From contig CAJTSB010000001.1 in assembly GCA_910578825.1 (NCBI GenBank), positions 1 through 64,000 on the forward strand: 64,000 nt of DNA, read 5' to 3'. Shown in pieces: positions 26,525-34,968 of the stretch. The translations under genes were made by a program, and so were the position numbers. Every line of letters starts with the position of its first letter. The first letter of the stretch is position 1. The DNA is from an uncultured Lachnospiraceae bacterium (GTDB lineage Bacteria; Bacillota; Clostridia; Lachnospirales; Lachnospiraceae). The notes beneath the pieces are model-generated. The model was not told where the DNA came from. It saw only the letters and a list, made by a program, of their open reading frames with translations, and made no database searches.

Positions 26525-26797
26525 ATGGAAATTTATTATGGAATTGCGGCAATTGCAGGAATCTGTATTCTTGTGCTGTTGATGGGAACAATGAAACAGA
26601 AAGAGGGATGGATGACGACATTTATCCTGCGCGCAGTTGCAGGCGTTGTGGGAATCTGTATCGTAAATACTCTGTTGGACAGTATGGGAATTTCTGTGGC
26701 GGCAGGAATCAATCCGGTCAACATTTTGACAATTGGAACCCTTGGTATCAGCGGATTTGGGCTTGTTTACGGAATTTTATTTTATCAGTTGTTGTGA
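26525..26797 (+). CDS. BofA-like sporulation membrane protein
   Basis: 90-residue integral membrane protein with three hydrophobic segments; the conserved BofA signature VNTLLDSMG and INPVNILTIGTLGISG is intact. BofA inhibits the SpoIVFB protease and so delays pro-sigma-K processing in the mother cell. Start ATG 26525 follows GGAAGGGA; an upstream in-frame start at 26495 adds ten polar residues and has no site. It points to an endospore-forming lineage. A sporulation promoter was not clearly identified upstream. Confidence 0.9.
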   Translation: MEIYYGIAAIAGICILVLLMGTMKQKEGWMTTFILRAVAGVVGICIVNTLLDSMGISVAAGINPVNILTIGTLGISGFGLVYGILFYQLL

Positions 26798-26833
26798 GAT
26801 AGTTACAAAAATGAAAAACTTTTGAAAACGTAC

Positions 26834-26862
26834 TTTACAAGTGTAAAAACATGTTTTATAAT
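26834..26862 (+). promoter_or_regulatory. Promoter of the Tad pilus operon
   Basis: TTTACA (26834-26839), 17-nt spacer, TATAAT (26857-26862), followed by a ~60-nt leader to the first tad gene. The next genes overlap or abut up to 36180, so this is the likely main promoter. Confidence 0.72.
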
Positions 26863-26923
26863 CCAAAACATCACTGATTCGCGAGCAGGAGATCACAGCA
26901 AAGAGAGGTGGTAGATTGGGGAG

Positions 26924-27430
26924 GTGAAACTGTTGTTGAGCCTGACGCTCTTAAGTCTGGCGGCGGCAACGGACATACAATGCTATTACATCAGTAACCG
27001 GCTGATCATTAGCGGACTTCTATTTGGATGTTTCTTTCAGGTCTCAGAATGGGGAATGAAGGGCATCGGCGTTTTTCTTATAAACGTTTCTATTCCGGTT
27101 ATCTTATTTTATCTGTTGTATCTGATACGCGCCCTTGGGGCAGGCGATATCAAATTATTTTCCATGATTGGCGGCATTTGGGGATTACAGGTGCTTTGCG
27201 CTACGATAGCAGGTTCTTTTCTGATCGCAGCTTTTCTGTCATTTTGTAAGATTCTTTATCATCGAAATCTCATTTCACGTCTAAGGGTATTCAAAGGGTA
27301 TATCTGCCAGGTTCTGGTAAGCGGCAGGCTGCTCACTTATCCACAGGAATTTTCGGGAAATCGACACATCATTCATTTTTCAGTTGCCATTTTCATCGGG
27401 TATGCAATCGCTATGGAGGTATCTTATTGA
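26924..27430 (+). CDS. TadV/CpaA prepilin peptidase (A24)
   Basis: 168-residue polytopic aspartyl protease that would cleave the Flp leader. The two catalytic Asp motifs are visible: AAATDIQCYYISN near residue 17 and GAGDIKLF near 70. Several TM segments. GTG 26924 is the longest start; GGGGAGGTG sits over it, so TTG at 26933 or 26936 is equally possible. It opens the tad operon and its TTGA end couples to the next gene. A second A24 peptidase lies at 34282. Confidence 0.87.
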   Translation: MKLLLSLTLLSLAAATDIQCYYISNRLIISGLLFGCFFQVSEWGMKGIGVFLINVSIPVILFYLLYLIRALGAGDIKLFSMIGGIWGLQVLCATIAGSFLIAAFLSFCKILYHRNLISRLRVFKGYICQVLVSGRLLTYPQEFSGNRHIIHFSVAIFIGYAIAMEVSY

Positions 27431-28470
27431 AAAAAATTTTAATTGCCGTCTGCGACATGGACGGTTCTTATGGGAAGAAACTGGGGGAATGGATTTCCCT
27501 GCAAAGAGGGGAACGAATCATGAGCGTGTCTTTTTCCTCGCCGGAATGTTTCCTGGAATATCATAACTGCACCAAACAAGACATCGTCCTGCTTGGCAGG
27601 GGATTTTACGATAACCCGCAGATTCGTGAGGAGATTAGCGTGAATGCAGGGGAAACGCTCTGGGTGTATCTGCATGACGGTGAAGATGAAGTGCAGGTTG
27701 CAGACAGTATTTGCAGGCTTCCCCGTGTGGAAAAATATCAGCCTGCACAGGGAATTCTCAGGGAAGTATTTTCGCATTATCAGCAATGTGAGACCTGTGT
27801 GCCGCAGGGGGCGGGTGGAGAGAAGGAAATCATTGGCGTCTATTCACCCGGACACAGCATCTGGCAGACGCCGTTTAGCCTGACATACGCACAGGCGCTG
27901 GCACAGAAGGAGAAGGTGCTTTACCTTAACTTTCAGGAATGTGCAGGTTTCCAGGACTGGTTTTGTGAGGAATATGAGAGGGATCTTCTGGATGTGATGT
28001 ACCTTTGCCTGAGCAATGAGATTAACGTTGCTCACTGTGTCAGCGGCGCATCCTACAGCATGGAAGGGATTGACTATATTCCGCCGGCAAAAGACGGGGT
28101 CTGTCTGGGTGAGATATCTTCGGAGGACTATGTTAAGTTTGTCCGGCTTTTGGAAAAGCGAAGCGGTTATCGCATCATTTTGCTGGATTTCGGCATGATG
28201 GTTCCCGGATTTTTTCAAATGCTTTCCATGTGCAGCAAGGTTTATATCGTATCGGAGACAGGGGAACTTCCGAAAGCGCCGCTGCTGCAATTCCGGCAGA
28301 TAGCAGAACGGCAGAAGGATGCACAACTGGAAGATAAACTGGAATATCTGTCTCTTCCGTCAGTCAACACGGGAGCCTGCCCGGGTACAGGGAAGATGCA
28401 GCAATGGCTTTGGGGAACGATAGGAGATTTCAGCCGCAGGCTTTCGGGGGTATCGTGTGGAACAGATTAG
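27427..28470 (+). CDS. TadZ/CpaE-like protein without a P-loop
   Basis: 347-residue cytoplasmic protein. Residues ~1-115 form a receiver-like domain (KILIAVCDMDGSYGKKLGEW) without phospho-Asp certainty; ~135-345 is a MinD/ParA-like domain. The expected Walker A position reads YSPGHSIWQTPFSL, with no GKT, so ATP binding is probably lost, though later motifs (IILLDFGM) remain. TadZ proteins place the pilus machine at cell sites. TTG start overlaps the previous stop; its end overlaps tadA by 14 nt. Confidence 0.75.
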   Translation: MKKILIAVCDMDGSYGKKLGEWISLQRGERIMSVSFSSPECFLEYHNCTKQDIVLLGRGFYDNPQIREEISVNAGETLWVYLHDGEDEVQVADSICRLPRVEKYQPAQGILREVFSHYQQCETCVPQGAGGEKEIIGVYSPGHSIWQTPFSLTYAQALAQKEKVLYLNFQECAGFQDWFCEEYERDLLDVMYLCLSNEINVAHCVSGASYSMEGIDYIPPAKDGVCLGEISSEDYVKFVRLLEKRSGYRIILLDFGMMVPGFFQMLSMCSKVYIVSETGELPKAPLLQFRQIAERQKDAQLEDKLEYLSLPSVNTGACPGTGKMQQWLWGTIGDFSRRLSGVSCGTD

Positions 28471-29680
28471 AAAAAACGTATTGGCGCAGCTTGATATGAC
28501 GAGAGAGCAGGAAGAGCAGGAGCTGCTTGCAGTTATTGACGAAGAAATATGCCGGGAGGCAAAGGAGCGCATGATTCCTCTCAACTGGCGGCGGGAGCTG
28601 CGGACGCAGGTATTTCATTCTCTGCGGAAACTTGATGTATTACAGGAACTTTTGAGTCAGGATGATATCACGGAAATCATGGTAAATGGCGCAGATCATA
28701 TATTTTATGAGAAGAGAGGGGAAATCCTGACATGGGATAAGTCATTTTCTTCCAGGGAAAAACTGGAGGACATTATTCAGCAAATGGTAGGCAGCCATAA
28801 CCGTGTGGTTAATCAGGCGGAGCCAATTGCGGATACGAGACTGTCCGATGGCTCTCGCGTAAATGTAGTGCTGCCGCCCGTGGCGCTGGAAGGTCCGGTG
28901 GTTTCCATACGTAAATTCCCCAAACATCCGATTTTGATGGAGCAGATGATTGCGGGAGGATCTATCAGCCGGGAATGTGCCGATTTTCTGAAAATATTGG
29001 TGCGCGCTGGTTACAATATCTTTATCTCCGGGGGAACAGGATCCGGAAAAACAACATTTCTAAATGCATTGTCTGAATTTATCCCGAAAACAGAACGAAT
29101 TATAACAATTGAGGATTCTGCAGAATTGCAGATTCAGGGAATTCCCAATCTGGTGCGGATGGAGACAAGAAGTGTCCATGCAGACGGAAGGCTTTCGATT
29201 TCCATTCGAGATTTAATCCGCACAGCGCTCAGAATGCGGCCGGATCGAATCATTGTGGGGGAAATCCGCGGTGCGGAATGTCTGGATATGTTACAGGCGA
29301 TGAATACCGGGCATGACGGCTCCTTGAGTACGGGACATGCCAATAGCTGCCGGGATATGGTTAGCCGCATGGAAACGATGGTTCTTATGGGAATGGAACT
29401 TCCGCTACAGGCAATCCGGGCGCAGATTTCAGCAGGTGTGGACATTCTCGTGCATCTGGGAAGGTTGCGTGACCGCAGTAGAAAATTGCTTGCAATCATG
29501 GAGATTGACGGGATGGAAAATGGAGAAATCCGCCTGAATCCACTGTATGAGTTTGTGGAGATGGGGGAGGGAAATGGAAGGATTGTCGGAACCTGGATGA
29601 AACAGAAAGCCTTGATTCATCGTGGAAAGTTGTATGCGGCAGGCCTGGAATGGGAGGAGGATGACAATGAAAGAACATGA
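28457..29680 (+). CDS. tadA: TadA/CpaF secretion ATPase
   Basis: 407-residue hexameric ATPase powering Flp pilus extension. N-terminal domain ~1-85, then CpaF core: Walker A GGTGSGKT at 192-199, Asp box TIEDSAELQ, Walker B/His box RPDRIIVGEIRGAE and HDGSLSTGHANS. All catalytic motifs are intact. GTG start inside the tadZ 3' end. Followed by tadB with 14-nt overlap. Cytoplasmic, acts with the TadB/TadC platform. Confidence 0.96.
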   Translation: MEQIRKNVLAQLDMTREQEEQELLAVIDEEICREAKERMIPLNWRRELRTQVFHSLRKLDVLQELLSQDDITEIMVNGADHIFYEKRGEILTWDKSFSSREKLEDIIQQMVGSHNRVVNQAEPIADTRLSDGSRVNVVLPPVALEGPVVSIRKFPKHPILMEQMIAGGSISRECADFLKILVRAGYNIFISGGTGSGKTTFLNALSEFIPKTERIITIEDSAELQIQGIPNLVRMETRSVHADGRLSISIRDLIRTALRMRPDRIIVGEIRGAECLDMLQAMNTGHDGSLSTGHANSCRDMVSRMETMVLMGMELPLQAIRAQISAGVDILVHLGRLRDRSRKLLAIMEIDGMENGEIRLNPLYEFVEMGEGNGRIVGTWMKQKALIHRGKLYAAGLEWEEDDNERT

Positions 29681-30413
29681 CTACAGGGTCTATCAATGGA
29701 ACTGGAAAGAAAATTTGCTCTGGTTTTGTACTTCGTTTGGGGCAGCGGGGCTCATCTCCTGGTTATTTTACCGCAGTATCTATGCAATGGCAGGAGTATT
29801 GCCGTTACTGTTTTTTGCGAGGAAGGTTTTTCATGGGTACCTGCTGGCAAAACGAAAACGGAATATGCTGTATCAGTTTGGCGAGATGCTTCAGATTATT
29901 TCCTCTTCATTAAAAGCAGGGTATTCTATGGAAAATGCTTTTGTACAGGCATGGGAGGAGTACGCAAAGCTGTATGGAGAAAAGACCCTGATTGCCCGGG
30001 AATTTCAGGCAATTACTCATCGCATGAGACTGAATGAACCGCTGGAACAGTTGGTGGAGGAATTTGCACAGCGCAGTGGAATAGATGAAATTGTCAGTTT
30101 TTCACAGGTATTTGTCTTTGCAAAGCGAAACGGTGGAGATATGAGGAAGATTTTTCACAATACCGTGGAAAAGATTCGTCAAAAGTCGGAGGTAGAGCGG
30201 GAGATTGCAACAGTTCTAACAGCAAAAAGAATGGAGCAGCATATTATGAATGTCGTTCCATTTGGGATTTTGCTCTATGTTGGAACAGCCTCGCCGGAAT
30301 TTTTGGCGCCGCTTTACGGCAATCTTCCCGGTGTATTCGTAATGACAATCTGCCTGCTTGTTTATCTGCTTGCGCTTATGCTGGCGGAGAAAATACTGGA
30401 TATTCGAATTTGA
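29667..30413 (+). CDS. tadB: TadB-like pilus platform protein
   Basis: 248-residue inner-membrane platform protein with a type II secretion F domain (~75-200: QIISSSLKAGYSMENAF, RSGIDEIVSFSQVF), two N-terminal TM segments (~17-60) and two at the C-terminus. Start ATG 29667 is chosen because GGGAGGAGG at 29651-29659 gives 7-nt spacing; upstream ATGs have no site. It overlaps tadA and is followed by tadC. Confidence 0.88.
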   Translation: MKEHDYRVYQWNWKENLLWFCTSFGAAGLISWLFYRSIYAMAGVLPLLFFARKVFHGYLLAKRKRNMLYQFGEMLQIISSSLKAGYSMENAFVQAWEEYAKLYGEKTLIAREFQAITHRMRLNEPLEQLVEEFAQRSGIDEIVSFSQVFVFAKRNGGDMRKIFHNTVEKIRQKSEVEREIATVLTAKRMEQHIMNVVPFGILLYVGTASPEFLAPLYGNLPGVFVMTICLLVYLLALMLAEKILDIRI

Positions 30414-30431
30414 GGAAGAAGGCAAATGTAT

Positions 30432-31634
30432 ATGAGGAAGAAAGTATGGTTGATTCTTATCGCGGGAGTTCTGTTAGCAGTTGGAATCGGATGGATCGAT
30501 GGGAAGGAGCAGCAAACAACCCGGATAAGCAGGAATGCACCGGGGGAGGGCGCGCAGGAAAAGGAATATCTGATTGATGTTACGGGGGAAATGGACAACT
30601 ATCCGCTGAAGTTTGAGGTTGCGGAAAAGCGGTTAACGAGGGTACAGAGAAAAGAACATCTGGAAAAGGCGAAAAAAGAGCTGGATTCGTTGATTCTCGG
30701 GGATAATGCATCAAAGGATGAGGTAACAAAGGCTTTGCATCTTCCAGATTACTTGCAGCAGGGAGCGGTGGAGGCGGTATATAGTTTCTCCGATTACGAT
30801 ATTTTTCAGCCCGATGGAACGCTTGCCGCGAAACCGAAACAGCCGACGTTGGTAGAGATTACGGCGGAGCTCGTCTGTCAGGGCGAAAGATGTCTTTATC
30901 AATTCAGCGTTTGTGCGGTGCCAAAAGAGAAATCGAATCATGAACTGTTGGCTGAAAAAATTGAATCCCTGATTTCTGTCCAAAATGAGCAGGAGGACAG
31001 CGATTACATCGCGCTACCGCAAGATGTGGAGGGAAAAAAGATTTACTGGCATGAAGAGACGGTCAACCGGAGTTTTGTCGTGTTAGTTTTGGCGGCAGCA
31101 GCATCATTTGCCGTGGTTTTCCGGGAAAAGGAGGAGAAAAAGCGCAGAAAGGAGGAGCGGGAAAAGCAGATGCTTATGGATTATTCCGAGATTGTCGGCA
31201 AATTTTCCCTGTTGTTGGGCGCAGGCATGAATATTTCGCTTGTCTGGGAGAAAATAGCTCTCACGTATCAGGCAAAACGCGAGCGTGGAGAGCTGCAAAA
31301 ACGTTATGCCTATGAAGAGATGTTGTATACGCTGTATGAAATCCGTGATGGCGTGGGGGAATTACAGGCGTATGAAAATTTTGGAAATCGCTGTTCGTTG
31401 TCCGTATACCGGCGGTTGTCAGCCCTGATTGTGCAGAATGTTCGCAAAGGAGCGCAGGGAATGCAAAAATTGCTGGAGCAGGAGGAATGGGAAGCCTATG
31501 AACAGCGCAAGGCACGTGCAAAGCAGGCAGGCGAGGAGGCAGGAACGAAACTGTTGCTGCCCATGGGAATCATGCTGGTAATTGTGCTTGCAATTCTTGT
31601 AGTTCCGGTTGGAATGTCGTTGGGTATTTCATGA
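30432..31634 (+). CDS. tadC: TadC-like platform protein with a large extracytoplasmic insert
   Basis: 400-residue protein. TM1 (~5-22), then ~180 residues probably outside, a TM at ~218-235, a charged K/R/E helix, then the F-domain segment KFSLLLGAGMNISLVWEKIA and a C-terminal TM (LVIVLAILVVPVGM). Standard TadC is shorter and lacks the outer insert. Start ATG 30432 has GAAGG about 9 nt upstream; ATG 30426 is too close. The last 17 nt before the ATG match the start of repeat copy B at 55571, probably by chance. Confidence 0.8.
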   Translation: MRKKVWLILIAGVLLAVGIGWIDGKEQQTTRISRNAPGEGAQEKEYLIDVTGEMDNYPLKFEVAEKRLTRVQRKEHLEKAKKELDSLILGDNASKDEVTKALHLPDYLQQGAVEAVYSFSDYDIFQPDGTLAAKPKQPTLVEITAELVCQGERCLYQFSVCAVPKEKSNHELLAEKIESLISVQNEQEDSDYIALPQDVEGKKIYWHEETVNRSFVVLVLAAAASFAVVFREKEEKKRRKEEREKQMLMDYSEIVGKFSLLLGAGMNISLVWEKIALTYQAKRERGELQKRYAYEEMLYTLYEIRDGVGELQAYENFGNRCSLSVYRRLSALIVQNVRKGAQGMQKLLEQEEWEAYEQRKARAKQAGEEAGTKLLLPMGIMLVIVLAILVVPVGMSLGIS

Positions 31635-31703
31635 TAGGGAATACGTGTTAGATAGAGAGCAGGAAACAGAAAATGGATAGTAATTCAGGTAAATAAAGTG
31701 ATT

Positions 31704-31719
31704 GGCAGCAGTTGCTGCC
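31704..31719 (+). promoter_or_regulatory. Tight hairpin before the Flp pilin gene
   Basis: GGCAGCA (31704-31710) and TGCTGCC (31713-31719) form a short perfect stem just upstream of GGAAAGGAG. It may protect or process the operon mRNA to raise pilin output. Confidence 0.4.
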
Positions 31720-31735
31720 TGGAAAGGAGAAAACT

Positions 31736-31909
31736 ATGGGAAATTTCAAAGAATTTTTAAGAGAAGAGGATGGAATGGGCGTTGTGGAAGTTATTTTAAT
31801 TATCGTAATCCTTATAAGTCTGGCGATTTTGTTTAAGACACAGATTACATCCTTGGTTAATAAAATTTTAAACAAAATCTCGGCACAGGCAGGCAAGGTG
31901 TACAACTAA
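31736..31909 (+). CDS. Flp-type type IVb pilin
   Basis: 57-residue major pilin candidate. A short charged leader (FKEFLREEDG) is followed by MGVVEVILIIVILISLAILF, with the conserved Glu five residues after the Gly cleavage site, and a polar tail of ~20 residues. Cleavage by the TadV peptidase would be after DG. Start ATG 31736 follows GGAAAGGAGA exactly; upstream in-frame ATG lacks a site. It lies after tadC and before the pseudopilins, the usual place. Confidence 0.88.
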   Translation: MGNFKEFLREEDGMGVVEVILIIVILISLAILFKTQITSLVNKILNKISAQAGKVYN

Positions 31910-31928
31910 TGATGGGGAGAGTGTAAGA

Positions 31929-33416
31929 ATGGTACGGGAGGAAAGAGGAAGCATCACATTGTTTATGACCCTCGTTTTGACGCTGGTTTTTTCGCTTTGT
32001 TTCTCTTTGTTGGAGGCAGCGAGGATACAAGCGCTTGATGAGATTGCTGTGAGCAGACTCCATTTGGATATGGAATCCATGTTTGGGGAGTACCAGTCCG
32101 ATTTGTGGAAAGAGTATGGGCTGCTGTTTCTGAATGGGGGAAATGACGATGGGAAACTGGATTTGGCTATGCTGGAGGGACGCAGGATACAGGAAGCGTC
32201 CCTGGAGCAAAAAAGCATCGGATTCTATCAGATGGCATTGCGGAATCTGGAAATCAGGAAATACGCGCTTGCGACAGATGATGCAGGAATCGCGTTTAAA
32301 AAGCAGGCCTGTGCGGCGATTCAGGCGCAGCTTGCAGCAGGGGCGGCAGATGCATTGCGCAAAAAACTGGGAAACGGTGAGGAGCTTGCAAAGGAAGGCG
32401 ATGACCTGGAGGAACAATGGGAATCTGCAAAGGATGCTATGACAAAGGCAGACGAGATAGAGAAGGGCAAAGACGCAAACGCTGATATGCCAAAGAATGT
32501 GAAGATAAAGGAGTCTGTGAACCTGCCCGAGAATCCTGTGGATTCGGTGGACTTGTTAAAAAAATCCCTGACGCTTAACCTGGTTGTGGAGAATCCGGCT
32601 GAGATTTCGGCTAAGACATTGACGGATTCCAATACACTTCATGTACGCACGAAAGCACAGGGCAATCTGAAACTGCCGAATGGTGGAGTGTTGGATAGAT
32701 TCTGGTTCATACAGTATCTGAACCATTATTTTTCCTGTAAGACAGGAAGTGGAAAAGCAGGGAGCAAGGAACATGCGTTGGATTATGAGCTGGAATATTG
32801 CGTGGCTGGAAAAGGCTCTGATTCTGAAAATCTGGATACTGTGGTAAAGGAACTTCTTCTGATTCGTGAGGCAGGAAATTTTATGACAATTATGCAGGAT
32901 GTAAAGAAACAGGCGCTTGCCATGGAGATTGCTACGGCGGCGGTAGGGTTTACCGGACTTGCGCCTGTGATTCAGGCGGTGCAGATTGGGATACTGCTGG
33001 CATGGAGCTATGTGGAAAGCATTCTGGATGTACGCTGCCTGCTGTCGGGCGGAAGAATTGCGCTGGTGAAGGCAGTTTCAGATTGGAAGAGTGATGTGTC
33101 TCTCGGAGAGAAAGCGCTGGCAGAAAAGTCCGGGGAAACGAAACGTGAAGAAGAGGGGTTAAATTATCGCGAATATTTACAAATATTGTTGTTGTTGGCA
33201 GGAGAAAAGACATTGGTGTACCGTGCTATGGATATTGTGGAGCGTAATGTGGCATTACAGAAACCTTCTTTTCGTATGGATCATCAGATTCACTGTGCGC
33301 AGATGGAGGCAGTATATTCGGCGCCGCCATTGTTTCTTAGTTTCGTCACGTTTCAAAAGGAGAAAGATGGAATCTTTCATTTTTGGGCAGAAGGTGACGT
33401 TACGTACTTAAAGTAG
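31929..33416 (+). CDS. DUF5702 / TadG-like membrane-anchored pilus protein
   Basis: 495-residue protein with an N-terminal pilin-like segment (ERGSITLFMTLVLTLVFSLCF) and a long extracytoplasmic helical part, including a Lys/Glu-rich stretch ~150-205 and a hydrophobic segment ~340-370. This arrangement fits DUF5702 proteins found in clostridial Tad loci. Role is inferred: minor pilin or assembly factor. ATG after GGGGAGAG. Ends 15 nt before the next pseudopilin. Confidence 0.75.
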   Translation: MVREERGSITLFMTLVLTLVFSLCFSLLEAARIQALDEIAVSRLHLDMESMFGEYQSDLWKEYGLLFLNGGNDDGKLDLAMLEGRRIQEASLEQKSIGFYQMALRNLEIRKYALATDDAGIAFKKQACAAIQAQLAAGAADALRKKLGNGEELAKEGDDLEEQWESAKDAMTKADEIEKGKDANADMPKNVKIKESVNLPENPVDSVDLLKKSLTLNLVVENPAEISAKTLTDSNTLHVRTKAQGNLKLPNGGVLDRFWFIQYLNHYFSCKTGSGKAGSKEHALDYELEYCVAGKGSDSENLDTVVKELLLIREAGNFMTIMQDVKKQALAMEIATAAVGFTGLAPVIQAVQIGILLAWSYVESILDVRCLLSGGRIALVKAVSDWKSDVSLGEKALAEKSGETKREEEGLNYREYLQILLLLAGEKTLVYRAMDIVERNVALQKPSFRMDHQIHCAQMEAVYSAPPLFLSFVTFQKEKDGIFHFWAEGDVTYLK

Positions 33417-33430
33417 GAGGGTGTGGAAAA

Positions 33431-34267
33431 GTGCCTCAGAATAAAGGAAAGGAAAAGAAAATAATCTCTCTCAGACAAATAATCAAAAAAGGAAAAAGTA
33501 TCGGGAGAAAAATCTCCCGGGGGGCACTTTCCCATGCCCTTACAAAGGGCAGCCTTACCGTAGAGGCAGCGTTGGTTCTTCCATTGTTTTTATTTGCCGC
33601 TGCAACCATTCTTTCTCTGTTTTTATTGATGCAGACGCAGTATATTGTGGGAAATTCACTGGCACAGGCAGTAGCGCACACCGCAATACTGAGAGAGCGG
33701 ACGCCCGGACAGGTAAAAGCGCTTACCCAGGCGGCGTTTTACAAGAACCTGTCGGCACAGGAATGTCCGTTTTCCATGATAAAGCACGGTGCAGCAGGTT
33801 TTTCCTGGAAAAATACAAGCGTAGATAATGCATATATTGACGCCTGTGTGGAGTATGATATAAAATTTCCGCTGCGATTTTTCGGCAAAAAGAGCATGAA
33901 GGTTTCGGATGCATACCGCGTGCATCGTTGGACCGGATGGCAGAGAGAAGGGACAGGCAGTAAAGAAGAGGCGTGGGTATTTGTCACACCGACCCAGAGC
34001 GTCTACCATGGAAACAGGGAATGCTCACACCTGAAATTGTCCATAAAGACGGCAGGCGCAGCGGAAATAAAAAATACCGGCTCATCGTATGCGCCTTGCG
34101 GACACTGTGTAAAGGGAAAGAAAAAAGGCGGTATTGTCTATGTGACGGCAAAGGGGGGATGTTACCATTACCGGATGGATTGCAGTGGATTGAAACGAAC
34201 CATATATATGGTGAAAAAATCACAGGTTGGAGGGAAGAAACCGTGTTCCCGCTGCGCTGGGAGATAA
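33431..34267 (+). CDS. TadE-like pseudopilin with duplicated Cys/His motif
   Basis: 278-residue protein. Basic N-terminus ~1-35, then the TadE-type KGSLTVEAALVLPLFLFAAA segment near residue 40, an outer domain, and two tandem C-terminal motifs of the pattern Y-H-x4-C-x2-L ... C-x2-C: first VYHGNRECSHLKLSIK then PCGHC, second CYHYRMDCSGLKRT then PCSRC. This pattern is a known metal-binding-like module in other secreted bacterial proteins. Its use on a pilus subunit may give a zinc-stabilised or redox tip. GTG start with AGGAGGGTG upstream. Confidence 0.78.
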   Translation: MPQNKGKEKKIISLRQIIKKGKSIGRKISRGALSHALTKGSLTVEAALVLPLFLFAAATILSLFLLMQTQYIVGNSLAQAVAHTAILRERTPGQVKALTQAAFYKNLSAQECPFSMIKHGAAGFSWKNTSVDNAYIDACVEYDIKFPLRFFGKKSMKVSDAYRVHRWTGWQREGTGSKEEAWVFVTPTQSVYHGNRECSHLKLSIKTAGAAEIKNTGSSYAPCGHCVKGKKKGGIVYVTAKGGCYHYRMDCSGLKRTIYMVKKSQVGGKKPCSRCAGR

Positions 34268-34281
34268 GAAAGGGGAAAATA

Positions 34282-34701
34282 ATGCAGAGTGTAATGATGT
34301 TGGGACTGTTAAGTATATGTAGTTTGGAGGATGTGAAACGAAAACGTCTCACAGTAATCTATATTTTAATGTTTGGAATTGGTGGAGTGGTGTTGCATCT
34401 GTTTACTCCGGTGTGTTCGATTTACAGTATGTTGTGGGGGATGCTCTTGGGAATTGCCATGATTTTGCTGAGTATTGCCACACGGGGAAACGTAGGTATG
34501 GGAGATGGGATTTTACTGGTAGTAACTGGCGTGTATCTGGGCGGAGCGGATAATCTGCAATTATTTATGATGGGACTTTTGCTGTCCGCATTGTGGTCAC
34601 TGGGGCTTTTGGTTCTGAAAAAGAAAAACCGCAAAGAGGAGATTGCATTTGTACCGTTTTTGTTGCTGTCTTACGTCATTATGCTGGTTCGAGAGGTATA
34701 G
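34282..34701 (+). CDS. Second A24 prepilin peptidase
   Basis: 139-residue polytopic protein. The two Asp motifs are in SLEDVKRKRL (residue 17) and GMGDG (~residue 75). The peptidase at 26924 has the same core but different flanks, so the operon carries two. One may process the Flp pilin, the other the pseudopilins. Start ATG 34282 after AAAGGGG; a longer in-frame reading from 33973 lies inside the previous gene and is ignored. Confidence 0.85.
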   Translation: MQSVMMLGLLSICSLEDVKRKRLTVIYILMFGIGGVVLHLFTPVCSIYSMLWGMLLGIAMILLSIATRGNVGMGDGILLVVTGVYLGGADNLQLFMMGLLLSALWSLGLLVLKKKNRKEEIAFVPFLLLSYVIMLVREV

Positions 34702-34706
34702 AATAT

Positions 34707-34925
34707 ATGGTTAAAAGCAGAAAAACCGCCAGGGGCAGCCTTACGGTGGAGGCGGCAATTGTGATTCCCATTATTCTGATCAGTATTTTATGGATCGTTG
34801 AGAAAGGAATTGACCTGTATACCGAAACGGTAGCGCTTGTACAAGAGCAGGAAATGTGGGAAGAGTTTTATCCGGCAGAAATGTTTCGAAAAATGGAACT
34901 GTTGGAGAATACATGGGATCATTGA
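34707..34925 (+). CDS. Small TadE-like pseudopilin
   Basis: 72-residue protein with basic start (KSRKTARG) and the TadE-type SLTVEAAIVIPIILISIL segment followed by a short acidic helix. The same SLTVEAA core occurs in the pseudopilin at 33431, so both probably use the same processing or sorting route. Start ATG 34707 after GAGAGG. Last pilin-like gene before the FHA protein. Confidence 0.82.
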   Translation: MVKSRKTARGSLTVEAAIVIPIILISILWIVEKGIDLYTETVALVQEQEMWEEFYPAEMFRKMELLENTWDH

Positions 34926-34968
34926 TAATCACAGATAGAACGTCAGAAGTTATTTGAGGAGGTAACAG

